64,000 bases of DNA from Mesaphorura yosii (lineage: Eukaryota > Arthropoda > Collembola > Poduromorpha > Tullbergiidae): assembly GCA_009869945.1 (NCBI GenBank), contig WIXG01000019.1:1-64000 (forward strand), written 5' to 3'. Positions 1-27,057 of the stretch are shown one piece after another. Position 1 is the stretch's first letter, and each line of letters opens with the position of its first letter. The notes under the pieces are model-generated. The model was not told the origin of the DNA, did no database searches, and saw only the letters and a list, made by a program, of their open reading frames with translations. A program made the translations under genes and the position numbers.

Positions 1-868
1 GCAAAATTCACAATGATGCTGCCCACTTCCTCTTCTCGGCCAGCAAAACTGTTTTTAATAGAAATGAATGTGGATAAGAAACAGTGTTCTCTGAGACGTA
101 TGTCAGCGATTACCGTGGAGTAGCCATCGGAGGGTCCGACATTTCGTAAAGCTTCCTAAGAGCGTTTTTGAGATCTTCAGAGTCAAGTTCTTTCCGCAAC
201 GGCACAGCTGAACTCGTTGCAGAATCGTGAAGTAGCAAATTCGAAGGCGAGGTTTTAGTTCCAAATGATGCTCGCAGGTTTTCCGTAAATACTGCGCAAA
301 ATGTCTGATCAGCCCAGTAGCGGTTCGTCGAAGCATCTTCTACCCACACCTCCACGAACGGCAAAGGCCACTCATTCACCTCTTGATAAGCATTCATGAG
401 CATATTGACAGCAAATACGGCAGCATTGGCGCATGCTGTGGGCCCATGAAGCTTCTTGTGGTCGAGGTTATTGCTCGAACGAATCATTTCCAACAGGTGG
501 TCGGTAACCTCCTTTTGACGAAAGCATGTTGGGTAGTCTCTTGACGCTAGTAAGCAGTTCTCGTATGAACTTAAGCCTTCCGCGTTTCCTCCAGACTTCG
601 TTGGTGGGCACGTTTTGATAGCATCCACAATGCGTGCAATTAATTGGGGAGAAGGCTCAGATATTTCCACGGCACTTGCCTTCTTCAAAAATCTGAGAAT
701 ATTTCCGCTTCGACCTGAAGTTCCTGCGTCGTCGACACCCTCGGAATCAGCAATCATCCGACTTCGTTTCTTCGAGGCTGTTGAGCCAGTTGATGTGCCA
801 GATGTGCTCGCGGCGCCCTCCACCGCATGCTCACGTTTCCTGTCGCGGGACGATTTCACACTCTTCAT
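1..868 (-). CDS. INTS1: Integrator complex subunit 1, N-terminal part (partial)
   Basis: INTS1 is the large scaffold of the nuclear Integrator complex, which cleaves snRNA 3' ends and attenuates RNA polymerase II transcription. Two exons are visible on the minus strand: 868-114 (start ATG at 868-866) and 48-1, joined by a 65 nt GT-AG intron; the gene continues beyond the left edge. The first about 75 residues are basic and Ser/Thr-rich. A conserved segment near residues 165-205 (PFVEVWVEDA, RYWAD, then an F-x-ENLRASF stretch) resembles the INTS1 N-terminal domain (DUF3677 type), where metazoan proteins have an IEDA/W-V-DN pattern. Only about 267 of the roughly 2,000 residues usual for the family are present, because of the window edge rather than truncation. 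It is head-to-head with PIGN. The identification rests on this one domain and is fairly, not fully, secure. Confidence 0.72.
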
Positions 869-1604
869 GATAGACCCCTCGGTGTCTTGTCCCTTCTGCA
901 GTCTGTCCGATTAGGAGCACACTCCTAAACCTCCACAGTCAGTGAGTTAACTAGTACAACTATAACCCAAACCTAAGGGTGACAGTGACAGTCAATGACT
1001 CAATAGCAAGAAGGAACGTATTTTATGGAGCTTACATATTTTCCGTTCTTCGGACGGACACACTCCTCATGTGGCTCTCCCTGAAGGGCGCAACGGAAGT
1101 TAGAAGTGCCAAAACGATGGCTTGAAAATGCTGATTCTAATTAATGACACCACGCTTCTCTTCTCTTGAAAAGATATCGCAATCCCAAATGCCTTCAAAA
1201 TTGTTAAACCTTTTAAGCCGAAACTGAGATTTGAACAGCAACCTGCCGCTTTGAACAAGAAAAACTTTGCGAAAGTTTCAGAATCGGAAGCGGCAAAACG
1301 AAGTGAGGAAATAAGATGAATCAGTTCGACCAGTTTACGTTCAGAGAGTTCATGCAGCCGAGATACACATTAATCTGTATCGACTGCGTTAACCTTATCA
1401 GTTGGTGTCTCATGCCTTGGCGGAACACCCCAACACAGTTGTCTCATGTTGAAAAACAAGGCCATTAGAAAATAGTAGCAAGAGGTCCTAAGAAGTGTCG
1501 AAGGAGCACAAGCGGGTATGATGACTATCTCCTTTTCTCCTTATCTGTTGTCTATTCCTCAATTAGTTTTACAGATGTTTCTACTTTACGCAGAATCAGG
1601 AACG
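869..1604. other. Divergent intergenic region between INTS1 and PIGN
   Basis: This 736 bp stretch lies between the two start codons of a head-to-head pair, so both 5' UTRs and promoters should lie here. A pyrimidine-containing tract ending in cag at 1591-1593 looks like a 3' splice site, implying a 5'-UTR intron in PIGN. No coding region is convincing. Confidence 0.5.
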
Positions 1605-4600
1605 ATGGACTTTATTCAGAAACTGTGGTTAGCTTCATTTCTCTTGAACCTGCACTTCCTGTACGCTGTGTTCGACATTTTCTTCCGGTCTCCGGTTGTG
1701 CCAATCGCCGAAGTCTACTCGAATGCATTTGACTTAAATCGAGTCATTTTTATCGTGGCGGACGGTTAGTAGCTAATCACTAAGGATGTTACCATTTCCA
1801 TTCTCGGATCGGAAACCATTGATTTAATTTTTGCCCATGCAGGCTTACGAGCGGATACATTTTATCACAATCCACAACTTCGTCCATACTTGACGTAAGT
1901 GCATGTTGCAATTTTTGATCGTGGTTGACATTACTTGACCTCGTCTTCAAATCTGTTGCAGAGAAATAATGAACGGCAACAATTCTGTGTGGGGCATCTC
2001 TGATGCGAAGGTCCCGACTGAGTCACGTGAGTGATTGTGACACTTCGTCATTAAGTGCCTCGGAAAGAAGCGAGCTAAATGTGAATACTCAACTTGTTTG
2101 CAGGACCTGGACACGTGGCTTTGTTTGCTGGCATTTACGAGGATCCGTCCTCCGTTTTCGCAGGATGGAAGAAGAACCTCGTCCCTTTTGACACGGTATT
2201 CGACACGGTCCGGTTTGCAATTTTGCTAGGCTCACCGGATATCGTTAGCCTTTTCGGTACTGATTTGATATATAACACGGATTTGGTCTCGTGCGTACCA
2301 AAACTGCATAAGTTTTATCATTTTCCGCAGGGCGCAACAAGTCTGAGGGAATGATATCATCGGCTTATCCTAGCGAATGGCAAGATTTCCTGGCACGAAA
2401 TTCTTCCATCCTGGATTCGTGGGTTCTGACCGAATATTTGTCTCTCCTGAACTCTGACAGTATACCCAGGCACAGTTCAGTACTGGTCTTCCTTCATCTC
2501 CTAGGAATTGACAACACTGGCCACGCTGCAAAACCTGACTCGCCGTAAGTGTGCTGAAGATAGTTTATTTCAAGACTCACCCGAGCTCTTTAAAGTCCAA
2601 CTAACTTATCTCTTTAGCGAATACAAGGCGAACGTGTTGCTAGTGGACGAGATTATCAAAACCGTCGAGTACAAGTCCAATTTATACTTCGGAGATGACA
2701 AGACAGTGTTTGTCTTTACATCCGACCATGGCATGACAGATCACGGTACTGCTGAGACTATCTTGATCTTAACCACTTAACTTTATGAATATACAGAAAA
2801 ATAGCATTATTGTTAACGTATTTAAAGGATCTCACGGCGATGGATCCATAGCAGAAACGGAGACGCCATTCGTTATCTGGGGTCACGGGATTAAATCGAC
2901 GGGCACAATGCAGCGGTTGCATCAAGTCGATTTCGCAGCGCTGCTGTCTGGAAGTCTCTCAGTTCCTTACCCGACGAACTCTCGCGGCATTTTCCCGTCT
3001 ATTTGGCAGAACGAAAGCAGCGTGCACGGGGCGTTGGTCGCCAATCTGCGGCAGGTGCGCCAACTTATGCTGACCAAGAAAAAGGTCGTCGAAGGCCGGT
3101 GGCTTGACATCACTGCGTTCCCTGCGGAAGTAAAAGTCGACGCCGCTTTACGTGAAGCTCAGACACTCGCCTCTAAATCGCTGCATGCTGAAGGCATCAA
3201 GAGCTTGAATGACGCTATCAGATTAACTGTCGACGGGGTTGTTTACTACGAGCGTTACGACGAAGCCCTTCTGAAGTGTTTCACAGTTTTTACCTTTCTC
3301 GTTTGGATGCTCCTTCTGGCAACCTCATGCCGCCTGGTATTCGAGGGAAAGGAGTGCAATTTAATTTTCCGACAGTATTTTATTTACACGTTTTTCGTGT
3401 CGTTCATTCTAACTAAAGGTAGTTATGATAAGAAATTCTTGAAACAAACGATACCTTGACTGGACACTGAGCATGAAGTAATATTTGCTCTGTTTTAATA
3501 GCTGCCTTTGGATGGTCAGTCACGAGGATCTTGTATTTTGCCGTTCCTGCCTACCTCGTCCGCGTGCTCATTTCTGCGTGGAAATCCCTGAAGATTCCTG
3601 ATCTGCAGGCAATTATGAGATTGTGTATTTACATGGTTCTTGGTGTCGAAATTCTTGCACTGAGTTTTTACCACCGAGAGATCTTAAGCCTTGGTCTGCT
3701 CCTCAATGCTGGATGGTATGCGATGTTAAGAGGATCCGTTCGGACGGAAATTGTGTGCTGGGCACAATGTCTGGTTCTGGGAGTCTTCCCCCTTTTTCCA
3801 ATAACAAATTCAAGCAACAGTGTATTCATGTAAGTAATGAAGTGCCACTCACCGTTTTCCCTTTTTATATCGTTTACGTTATTGGTTATTTCTCTTTTAT
3901 GGCTTAGGACACTGGGCCCAGTGGCATCAGTTACAATGACAATCATCGCTTTGAAAAGAATTGTTGGGCTCATGGCACAGAAAAAGTCCACCACCGCCAT
4001 TTTGATGGTGCAGCTGGCGTTGCTGTCTGTCATATCAGTTCTGGTGCATTACCCCGAGTCTTTCATCACGCGAGTCACAGCTTGGGCATCTCTCGTTCTG
4101 GTTGGGCTGCCCATTTTCACTTCGTCGGAGAACGTGGCTGTGAAATTATTCTCCCTGTTCCTCGGCATCGAAGCACCCATCGCGTTACTCTGTCTTAATT
4201 ACGAGAGTTTGTTCCTGCCATGTCTGTTCGTTGTCCTTCTGCAGTTTCTCAGGCTGGAGCTGTCGCTTAAGATGGAATCCCCGGCCAAGTTTAAGTTTAA
4301 CTCGCTAACATTTCAAGATTTGACCGCACTTAAACCGGCTGACTTGCAATCGGCGTGCCGGTCAGCATGGCTACAGGTGAAATGAAAATGGTGTGTATGA
4401 TATAAGGAGCTGGAGTGTGACGAGTACTGTATTTGTCTCCATAGGTATTCTTCACTTACTATTCGTTCTTCGGGATTGGCAACATTGCGAGCATCAGCTC
4501 CTTCAACCCGAGCGCCTCCAGGTGCTTCCTCAACGTCTTCAACCCCTTCCTGATGATGATTCTGCTGCTCCTGAAAATCGTCGGCGGCTTTCTTCTCGTC

Positions 4601-4894
4601 TCCCTCGTATCTCAGCTCTGCACTCAAGGCAAGGACGAAGTCAGCAAAAAGTTTCTCGTAGTCATTTTGCTATCGCAGGGCATGTCGCTGCACATGTTTA
4701 TGGGCATCAAGAACGAAGGCTCCTGGGCGCAGATCGGAACCTCCATCTCACACTTTGTGATTGTACAAGTGTCGACGCTCTTCCTCCTTCTCCTCCATCA
4801 CATCGCGGTGCACCTTCTCAAGAATTCATACAAGCCAGATCCACAACTGCCTATCCGCTCTGCTACTACTGGGAAAGCGCAGAAGAGTTGTTGA
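1605..4894 (+). CDS. PIGN: GPI ethanolamine phosphate transferase 1
   Basis: PIGN transfers phosphoethanolamine to the first mannose of the GPI anchor precursor in the ER membrane. Ten exons: 1605-1764, 1843-1894, 1962-2026, 2104-2256, 2331-2544, 2618-2745, 2828-3418, 3502-3829, 3908-4376, 4445-4894 (869 aa; human is about 930). An N-terminal signal-anchor is followed by alkaline-phosphatase-superfamily motifs: VADGLRAD (residues 51-58), KVPTESRPGH (around 90), LHLLGIDNTGHA, and TSDHGMTDHGSHGDG, which bind metal and carry the catalytic Thr. The C-terminal half has many hydrophobic spans, as in the PigN membrane domain. The start at 1605 aligns with the family's short N-terminus and follows a likely 3' splice site; an in-frame ATG at 1518 lies upstream of that site and is less likely. 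It is divergent from INTS1. The family assignment is firm; individual splice junctions are inferred. Confidence 0.93.
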
Positions 4895-6138
4895 CAAAAT
4901 TTCAGTATTTCAGTGTGGGCATAATTTTAATTTCTGAACTGTACTGGGATTCAATTTCATAAGCTTCTTGTCAGTTGTCATCACCAAGCTTTAAATGAAT
5001 ACAAATAATTATGTTCTTAAAAATGACACAGAGTAAATGCATTTTCATTAGCTGGATGGAATATGCAGAGGAATGCGAATTGGGTAAACTTGAAAGGTGA
5101 ATCCAGAGATGTCTTTCTCCTCCCAGTTCAGTGACAGCACCGTCGAGTCCGAGAACTGTGTGCATTGTGCATGCATGGAGGATGGACGGGACCAATGGAA
5201 AGCAGAGTCTGCATTGTTGGATGATGCGTTTTTGCTCATGAGGTAAAGCACCTCGCATTGACAGATCCACCGTCGTCTACGCGTTCACGTACAGAGTACG
5301 TGCAGGCGAGTGGCGGCTAGTCGAGAAGAAAGTCACGTTCTGTTTTCTGCTGTCGCTGTCCGCAAAGACCGTAGCTTACGTTAAACGTTAGCGGAGCGTG
5401 AGTGTGTTTGCTACTTCAAGCACTAAGCAGTGGTTGCACTCTTCTGCTGTATGCAATGCATTAACAATTAGCTTCTTCTGCCCTGTCTACGGCCGTATGT
5501 AGGCAATGTACTCAAAAGAGCTAATTTTATAAGTTGGGTAATTGTGAATTTCTGAAACTCGGCTCTGTTTACTTTCTACTGTACGCAGCTTTCAACTTAT
5601 TCAAGTCGTGAAAGCGACATGCATGATTTTCACTGCCTTAGAAGTGTAAATTGTATTTTGCATTCGCCCAGTACTTATCAGCAGAGTCTGCAGGGCGCGA
5701 CGGGTACTTACTTGACTACAGTTGTATTTTACCAATGGAAGCTGAGTTGCTCCCAACTCAACTGCTAAAATGTCAATTCATCTCGGCTAACAGCCTCGGC
5801 CTTTCGAGGTAAGTCATTCACTTTCTTTAATTCACTATGTTAGTGGCATGGCGTGGCAGTGGCATACAATTAAGAATTAAGCCGATGATGGACACCGCCG
5901 TCGCTCGTGATGGGAACTCCTCGGGAGGAAAAGCTGTATCGTTTTTGGTAATGTTGACTCCTAAGCGTATGGCTTTTCCCCTTGAGAGGTGACTCAGGAT
6001 CAGAGCGTCAGACAGTGCGAACGGAGCACCAAAAGCATACAGCAATGATCAATGTCCGCCCGCTGACCGGATGCTAGCACAGTTCCGGCTTCTTGATGAC
6101 GTAATGCATGACAGGCTGTTTTTGTTGAAGGTGCTGCG
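4895..6138. other. PIGN 3' flank and Kismet-type CHD 5' flank
   Basis: No coding gene is supported here. A good 5' splice site (gag|gtaagt) ends at 5808 and a 3' splice site ends at 6130, just before the CHD start codon. This suggests a non-coding first CHD exon ending at 5808 and a 5'-UTR intron at 5809-6130. Short open frames in this stretch lack any family signature. Confidence 0.4.
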
Positions 6139-19800
<13,662 letters not shown>

Positions 19801-20712
19801 TCATTTGTACGAATGAAATTATTTTCGACTAGATTGATCAGTGAATTCATCAATTCAAAGTATTACACTGTAATTTTAGAGTTTGAGTTGTTTCGGTATA
19901 GAAATTGGTAGGATAGGACTTCATGTTAAAATTGACTGGTAAGAATCATGGTTGTTTGTTGTCACCGTAACTGTAACTGCAACTTGTGGAAGTACGAATA
20001 GCCGATCAAGTTAGTGTTAATTTAATTTATTACCTGTGGACTTGTAAATACGCTGTTTTGTATCTGACATATTTGTTTGTACCAAAAAGCAACTTTTTAA
20101 TCAGTCATTTGTGGACATTATGGATAATGGCTAGTTAGAAACTAACGAAATAAAGATCAGTCGGTGTTTGGTGTAAATTCTCAGCATCCCGCATTGTTCC
20201 TGGAACGCGCGATGCGATGATGAATGAAAGGATGATACAAACGCGAACGTTACTGGCGGCGGAGTGGATAGCAGACAGCAAGCAGTGGCAGTGGCAGTGG
20301 TGCGATGATGTCGGCTTTTACGTCAGAGAACTGTGAGCTTTGTGGTTTAGCACCGCACCGTACCCAGTCAAGTAAAAGGGCTCAAAGAGCGCGGTTCTTC
20401 AACACTTTTGGACGGAGAGTGTCCGCGTTCCGAAAAGAAACTGAATTACTCAACGCTAAAGCACGTACAGAGAGACTGCCAATTACTATAGGCACTACAG
20501 CCACAGTACAAGAAGACCGCAATTTCGAATCGCTTAGTTTGCTGAATAGCACCACAAAGTAACATTTGATTTTAATCGTTTTTGTTGTTGTTAAATTGAA
20601 TCAGGAGGTCTTGCGTCAAGGCTTGGCACTAACGCGTAATTTAATTGATGTAAAGTTTTGTTGCGTACTCATTTATCACTATTGTTGTCGGATCACCGTT
20701 ACAATTAGTATA
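19801..20712. other. CHD 3' UTR and KPNB1 5' flank
   Basis: The left part is an AT-rich 3' UTR ending near a polyadenylation signal at 20149-20154. The right part precedes KPNB1. It contains an 85-codon open frame (20305-20562, +) with no recognisable domain, which I do not annotate as a gene. Confidence 0.45.
20149..20154 (+). terminator. Polyadenylation signal, CHD gene
   Basis: AATAAA about 350 bp downstream of the CHD stop codon, in AT-rich sequence and before the GC-richer KPNB1 promoter region. Confidence 0.55.
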
Positions 20713-23700
20713 ATGGCCTCCGCCGACTCGATCATCCAATTGGTCCACATCCTCGAGAAAACCGTCTCCCCAGGTAATTATGACCGCTTAGTTGTGGTTA
20801 GCACGAAAGAAGTGCTCAAACTGAGAGAAATACTTGCTATTATTTTAATTTTTATAACACCTGGCTAGCCTGCTGGTAAATTTTTATGATAGAGTTGGGC
20901 CGGCGAATACCGCCCAGACGCGCTATGCGCAATCAAAACTTAAGATAGGCGATTGGCTGAAAAGATAATCATAAGTTGTGTTCAGTATTCTGCTGTCGTC
21001 GCCCTGAATTTTTGTAAAACCAAACTAAAGTGTATTTTAACGTTTGTGATTTTCAGATGGCGCGGAATTGGCGAATGCCCTGGCGTTCTTGGAACAAGCA
21101 GCGCAAAACAATTATGTAAGTTCATCAGCGACGCGTGCGATTTCATTTAATCTCTTATCGGTTTACTTGAACACGAAATATTTTTCAGCCGGAGTACATA
21201 CAAAGTTTGTCCGGGATCCTCGCCAATGTCAGTCACAGTCCTGTCGCTCGGATGGCCTCGGGCTTGCAACTGAAAAATCTCTTGACATCAAAAGATGTTA
21301 ATATTAAATCCCAGTACCAGCAGCGATGGCTCATGTTGTCGGAGGAGATAAGATCTTCGGTCAAGAAGAATGTAAGAAATGTCTTTTGTATAATTCGCCA
21401 CAGGCTGCAACAAGCTTGCCAATGTATTAGTACCTATTCTACTAATTGTCGTAAAGGTGCTTGATGCGATTGGAACCGAAACAACCAGACCCAGCTCCGC
21501 CGCGCAGTGCGTTGCGTACATTGCGGTAATCGAGTTGTCAGTTGGGCAATGGCAGGACGTAATTCCGACTCTCGTGAGTCAAGTCACCGGCAACCCCGCC
21601 AACCCTACACCATCAGAACTTCTTAAGGAAGTGTCTCTGGAAGCCATCGGATACATTTGTGCGGACATTGTGAGTTCAGTGGCAAGCGTTTAGCATAATA
21701 ATGCATCTACCCTGTGAAACTGAAAGTATCTAACTTCAATTTTGCTAACAGGACCCAGAGATCCTGTCCAACCAAAGTAATCACATCTTGACCGCCATCG
21801 TGCACGGAATGAAACGGGAAGAGCCCTCCAACAGAGTTCGATTGGCTGCGACGAACGCGTTACTGAATTCACTGGAATTTACGAAATCTAATTTTGAAAA
21901 TGAGGTAACTTCAGATTCTATTCGCCTTCTCTTGTTTCATTGCTACGAAACTAACTCGCTCATCTTCAATTTCAGACTGAACGAAATTACATCATGCAGG
22001 TGGTGTGCGAAGCCACGCAGATCAGCGACTCACCCGTGAAAGTTGCAGCCATGCAATGTTTAGTAAAGATAATGAGTCTGTATTATCAACACATGGAATT
22101 CTACATGAATCAGGCTTTGTTTGCCATCACGATGGAAGCCATGCGATCCGGGGTCGATGAAGTCGCGCTTCAAGGCATTGAGTTCTGGTCGAATGTCTGC
22201 GATGAAGAAGTCGACCTTGCCATTGAAGCGACGGAGGCGGCAGAGTTGGGTAGACCTCCACAGAGAACTTCAAGGTTTTACGCCAAGGGAGCCTTGCAGT
22301 ACTTGGTCCCGATCCTAATTCAAACCCTCACGAAACAGGTCCGTGCAGATCCTTCAACTCTTCTCCGGCGGACTGATTGAGGAAATTCATAATCTTTTAT
22401 CTTTATTCACTACAGGAGATAAACGATGACGACGATGATTGGAATCCGTGTAAAGCTGCGGGCGTGTGTTTAATGCTCCTTGCCAATTGCTGCGAGGACG
22501 ACATCATCCCCCACATTGTGCCCTTCGTGCAGGGAAATATAAAACACGAGAACTGGCGGTTCCGAGACGCAGCTGTCATGTCTTTCGGTTGCATTATGGA
22601 AGGTAGGCGGAAGTTAATCCTTTAACCACTATTAATACACCTGTGCCTAATTCCGTTGATTCCGTAAGCTCATTAAGCTTAAATATTTATTCTCGTGCTT
22701 ACAGGGCCGCATCCAGTAACCATGAAGCCGTTGGCTGAGACAGCACTTCCCACGTTAATTTCACTCATGACGGACGAAAACGTTGTCGTGAGGGACACAA
22801 CCGCCTGGGCGCTTGGTCGCATATGCGAAGTTGTTTCCGAGGCTGCTTTGACACAGAGTTACTTGGGCCCATTATTGGAAGCGTTGGTCGCGGCCTTGCA
22901 AGCGGAGCCGAGAGTCGCCGCAAATGCCTGCTGGGCCCTGAGCAGTCTAGCTGAGGCGGCCTACGAGAGTGCAAACGAGGGAAGATCTGACGACTCGAAG
23001 GAGCCTGACACGTATTTATTGTCCTCATACTTCCGACCCATTGTTGAGAAGCTTCTTGCCACTACAGATCGACCAGATGGTGGGCAGGTTAGTTCCTTTT
23101 TTTTTTACCAGTTCTTGTCTCAGCTGTGACGGTTAATGATTATGGGAATATTTCTAGGCGAATTTGAGACCTGCGGCGTACGAGGCACTGATGGAAATGA
23201 TCAAGAATTCGCCACGAGACTGCTATGATACGGTTCAACAGACGACGCTAGTAATCCTCGAGAGACTGCGTGCCGTCCTCGCTTTAGAGTCCCACGTGAA
23301 CGGTTCTGGTGATAGATCACAGTATAACGAACTACAAAGCTCACTTTGCGCGACGTTGCAGAGTGTTCTGCGTAAAGGTATTAATTTCATGCATTAATAC
23401 CGAAGTGATGCCGTGACTAATTGTCGATTATACCCCGCTCTGACTTTTAGTCACTCCTCAAGACGCGCCCAGAATTGCGGACGCGGTAATGGACGCACTG
23501 TTGCAAATGTTAAGTGGGCCTGGTGCTCGTTCCGGTGGTGTACAGGAGGACGCCCTCATGGCGGTGTCCACGCTGACTGAAGTGATGGGAGACAAATTCA
23601 TCAAATACATGGAATCCTTCCTCCCGTATCTCCTGGTGGGGCTTCAAAATGTCGTTGAGCACACGGTAATTGTCTATTCTTTTGTTAATTTAAATTCAAT

Positions 23701-24606
23701 CATTGCCTTCATTTTATTTCTATCTTTCTCCAAACCAGGTATGCTCGGCTGCTGTTGGAGTGAGTGGGGACATTTGTCGATCCTTAGGTCAGCAAGCTGT
23801 TCCATTTTGTGACAACATTATGACACACTTACTGCACAATCTTGGCGTGAGTCTCGTTAAATTTGCTCTTATTGATTGAGAGGATTGAGTGTAAATGCCT
23901 GAGAATTTTGTTTGCAGAATGGCAATCTCCATCGATCGGTGAAGCCACAAATTTTGTCAGTTCTCGGCGATGTTGCACTGGCGATTGGTCCTGAATTTCG
24001 AAAATATTTAGACGTGGTACTCCAAACGCTTATTCAAGCCTCTCAAGCACAGGTGGACAGAGTAAGTCGAAATCTCATTTCTCATGGCGATAATTTTGAT
24101 TCTATTATGATTTCGATGTTAATACTTAAAATGATACAGAATGATTTCGAGATGGTTGACTATTTGTGCGAACTGCGCGAAGGTGTCTTGGAGTGTTACA
24201 CGGGCATTGTGCAGGGGCTCCGAGGAGACTCCACCGGAAGGACAGCAGATTTGGCTCTTCTGGAAGCACACCTGCCGCATATCATGCAGTTTGTGTGCGA
24301 AGTCGCCAAAGATTCTGAAAAATCCGACGGCAACATTTCAGCTTGCGCTGGCTTAATTGGGTAGGTGCCGGGTGCCATAAATGTGGCAAATCAATATAAG
24401 ATCAATCCTAATTGGGTGTACTCATTGTATTTAGGGATCTGCTGGTTGGATTTGGCGTCAGAATTTTACCTTTAGTTGACAACGATATAATCAATGAGTT
24501 GCTAACACAAGGAAGGAGGTCCAAAACCGGAAGAACTAAAATGTTAGCGACATGGTCGTACAAGGAGCTCAGAAAGTTAAAAAATGTAGGCGTTCCGAGT
24601 TGGTAA
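20713..24606 (+). CDS. KPNB1: Importin subunit beta-1 (karyopherin beta-1)
   Basis: This nuclear import receptor carries importin-alpha-bound and direct cargoes through nuclear pores and releases them on RanGTP binding. Fourteen exons: 20713-20773, 21057-21115, 21189-21371, 21457-21669, 21752-21904, 21976-22338, 22416-22602, 22705-23087, 23158-23377, 23451-23665, 23739-23846, 23918-24061, 24140-24360, 24435-24606 (893 aa; human 876). The N-terminal IBN-type helix pair is followed by HEAT repeats throughout. The acidic loop of HEAT 8 ([17 protein letters not shown]) and the [16 protein letters not shown] repeat are nearly unchanged from vertebrates. The C-terminal end [19 protein letters not shown] followed by a KELRKLKN tail matches the family terminus closely. 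A likely poly(A) signal lies at 24961-24966. Identification is essentially certain. Confidence 0.96.
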
Positions 24607-27057
24607 GCCGTCTCCTGCCTGTTCCTTGTCTCTAATTATAATTTGCCTATAATTGCTGCCACATCATTTCTTTGCTCCTGTGTGTATGTTTGAATCTGAA
24701 CAGAAGCTAAAATGAATGGTGCCTAATTGCAGATGAAACTTTGTGGAGAATGAAAAGAGGAGGATTGTGTGGACGAATTTGCGAGAGCTCTTGTGTGGAT
24801 GGTTGGCATGTATGAGGTCGTCTTCAGCTGATGTGGTCATCATTCCTCTTAAACGTTCTTGTACTCTGCAGTCTGTCTCTTTAAGTATGCGTGTGAATGA
24901 ATCACTTTTTTCTTTGCAATTATGTTAATGATAATTAATTATTGCTCCGACTCATCTCCTAATAAATGTGCTGGAGACAAAACCCAACACTTCATTAAAC
25001 ATTGCGCTCTCAGCTCTCATCGGTTAGATCGGTCACTACATTTCCAAGCCTTCTGTGCCTTGAAGTCCTTATGCCTACCTTCTAAATTCTAATTCAAAGG
25101 TTGCAAGCCGCAATTTATGAATTTACGTGGCGTGGGTGAATGTTTTGTGTTCGTGTCGTGTCTGAAGTCTGAAACCATGAAGCAGTACTTTTGATGTAAC
25201 TTCTTGAACCTAAAATACGTGCACTCTTTCTTGCCAGTTTCTTTGTCATACAATCACAACTTTTGTCGTTTAGTCTCCGTCCGTCCGCCACAATTTGCTA
25301 TTTGCGTAATGTTGCAACGTTGTAATCTGTCGTTGGCATTGGCCTGTCCTTAAATCGTTTGCTGATGCTATCACGCGGAAGTCTAGCTGAAGTCGAAGTT
25401 AGTCAAGCGAGTCAAAGTCCTGCTGGTAGCGTTGGAATGCATACTGGGATTTGGGAGGATTTCGTTGCTGTTCAATGACTCAATGCAAAAAACGCATCCT
25501 ACATCTGCATACTTCGCCCTTAATTAAATGACCACCTTCCACTCTGATTCGTGGATGGTATTTCGTATATCGACTTGTATGCGAATGGCTGTGAATGTGA
25601 ATGCGCGATTCAAAAACGTTAATTGAAGGAAATGGTCTATAGCCAAGATTCGAATCAGACTTATGCTGATGCTGCTGCTGTTGTTGCTTCGTTCTCTTAA
25701 TACTGAGGACGGTAGTCACGGCAGGCATAGACAGTTGGGCGTGTGCATTTCTTATTTCTTTCAATGAAGGGACGACGGTCGGTCGGTTAATCACCGCAGC
25801 AGCTGTTAACGTGCACAGTAGTAGGGCACAAGGACAGGGGTGCTGCAGAACAAGATCGAGCGAGGAGAGTGCATTCACTCGCAAGACGCGTTGTTGTAAG
25901 ATGTGCAACGCAACAATGCTGTAACTTCAATGCTAGAGTGAGGTTTTCTCGCCCTCGGGCACTGTTTTGGACCAAAAATTGGAAAGCATTGTCTTGTCAA
26001 GAATTGAAAGTGACGTGCTGTTGAACTGATTGTCTTCTCATCAGCTTTGTACTCTGCTCTGCTTCATTCTCGTTCCATTCACCTGCTCAAACGTGTCAGT
26101 GCTGCTTCGCCCGTGTGCCCACCGACCCTGGAAACTTTCTCAAACCATGGAATAGGGAGCTGACGACATTTGTGGTAAGCAATGAGCCAATCTGCCCTTC
26201 CTTCACGTAGAAATTGGCAAATTAAAGACGAGGTGCGGGTAAAGAGCGCTCGTCGCCCGTGTCGGGTCGAAGGCGTTTTCCATCCAGGTACGGCGCAAGG
26301 CCGACCCGCGGCTTCTTTCACATTCTCAATTTCATCAACCATTCATTACACTGGAGCATATGCAAGAGAATAGAACCATTGCAAAAGTGTGCAGGTTTTC
26401 GTGCCATATTGCAAGAAGATGTCATTTGCGAGTATATCGCATGAACCGTACGTGGCGCATGGCAGACGGAATGTTCTCGTCCAATAGTCCACTCCAAGTG
26501 TTCGCAATTAGCATTATTTGTTATTTTGCGTCTGTCGTCCTAAATCCTGTCCTCGATATGTCACACTCCTTTCAGAAGAGGTCATTTTGTACTCAGGCGC
26601 AAGCTTAGTTTTTACGGATGAATCCTGGAAACATATAAGTGGTGCAGGAGAGCAGGGTCAAGTCAAGACTAAATTGGCCTAGAAATCCCATGCCAGGAAT
26701 TTCACTTTCACAGAATGCAGTTTAGAGTTTAGGCATAACTGCGAAACCGGTCTGGCCGCATGCAGGCAATGCAGGGTGAGGGTGCGATTGTGTTACACAA
26801 CACCACGTAATCGCCAATCGTATGCGGAACCCGTTTGGCCAGTTGAGCTCTGGCTCAGTGGAAAAGCAGCAAGCAAGCGGAACGCTTGCATGAGCACCTG
26901 TATCGCTTTTCGCTTCCGTCCCGTGTGTGGGTGTGAATGACGATGACGCTTTCGCCGAATAAACTGAATTCTGACGGCCATCGCAATTCCGAATAAATAA
27001 TGACCACCGATGAAGATGCACATTGAATAATTTCAGATTCCCCCGTAGCGGCTTTCC
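24607..27057. other. KPNB1 3' flank and chitin synthase 5' flank
   Basis: About 2.45 kb without a supported gene. It contains the KPNB1 3' UTR with a poly(A) signal at 24961-24966 and a short CTG/TTG-rich run near 25668-25690. A 3' splice-site-like tract ending in ttcag at 27036 lies just upstream of the chitin synthase ATG, suggesting a 5'-UTR intron. Open frames here are short and unconserved in appearance. Confidence 0.4.
24961..24966 (+). terminator. Polyadenylation signal, KPNB1
   Basis: AATAAA about 355 bp after the KPNB1 stop codon, followed by GT-rich sequence. Confidence 0.5.

Noticed and set aside
1518-1604. Upstream in-frame ATG for PIGN at 1518
   Set aside because: A 3' splice-site-like tract ending at 1593 and the family's short N-terminus favour the ATG at 1605.
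20305-20562. 85-codon open frame between the CHD gene and KPNB1
   Set aside because: It has no recognisable domain, splice partner or family signature. It may be chance or part of a KPNB1 5' UTR; kept out of the CDS list.
25668-25690. CTG/TTG trinucleotide run
   Set aside because: Only a few imperfect units, too short to call a microsatellite of interest.
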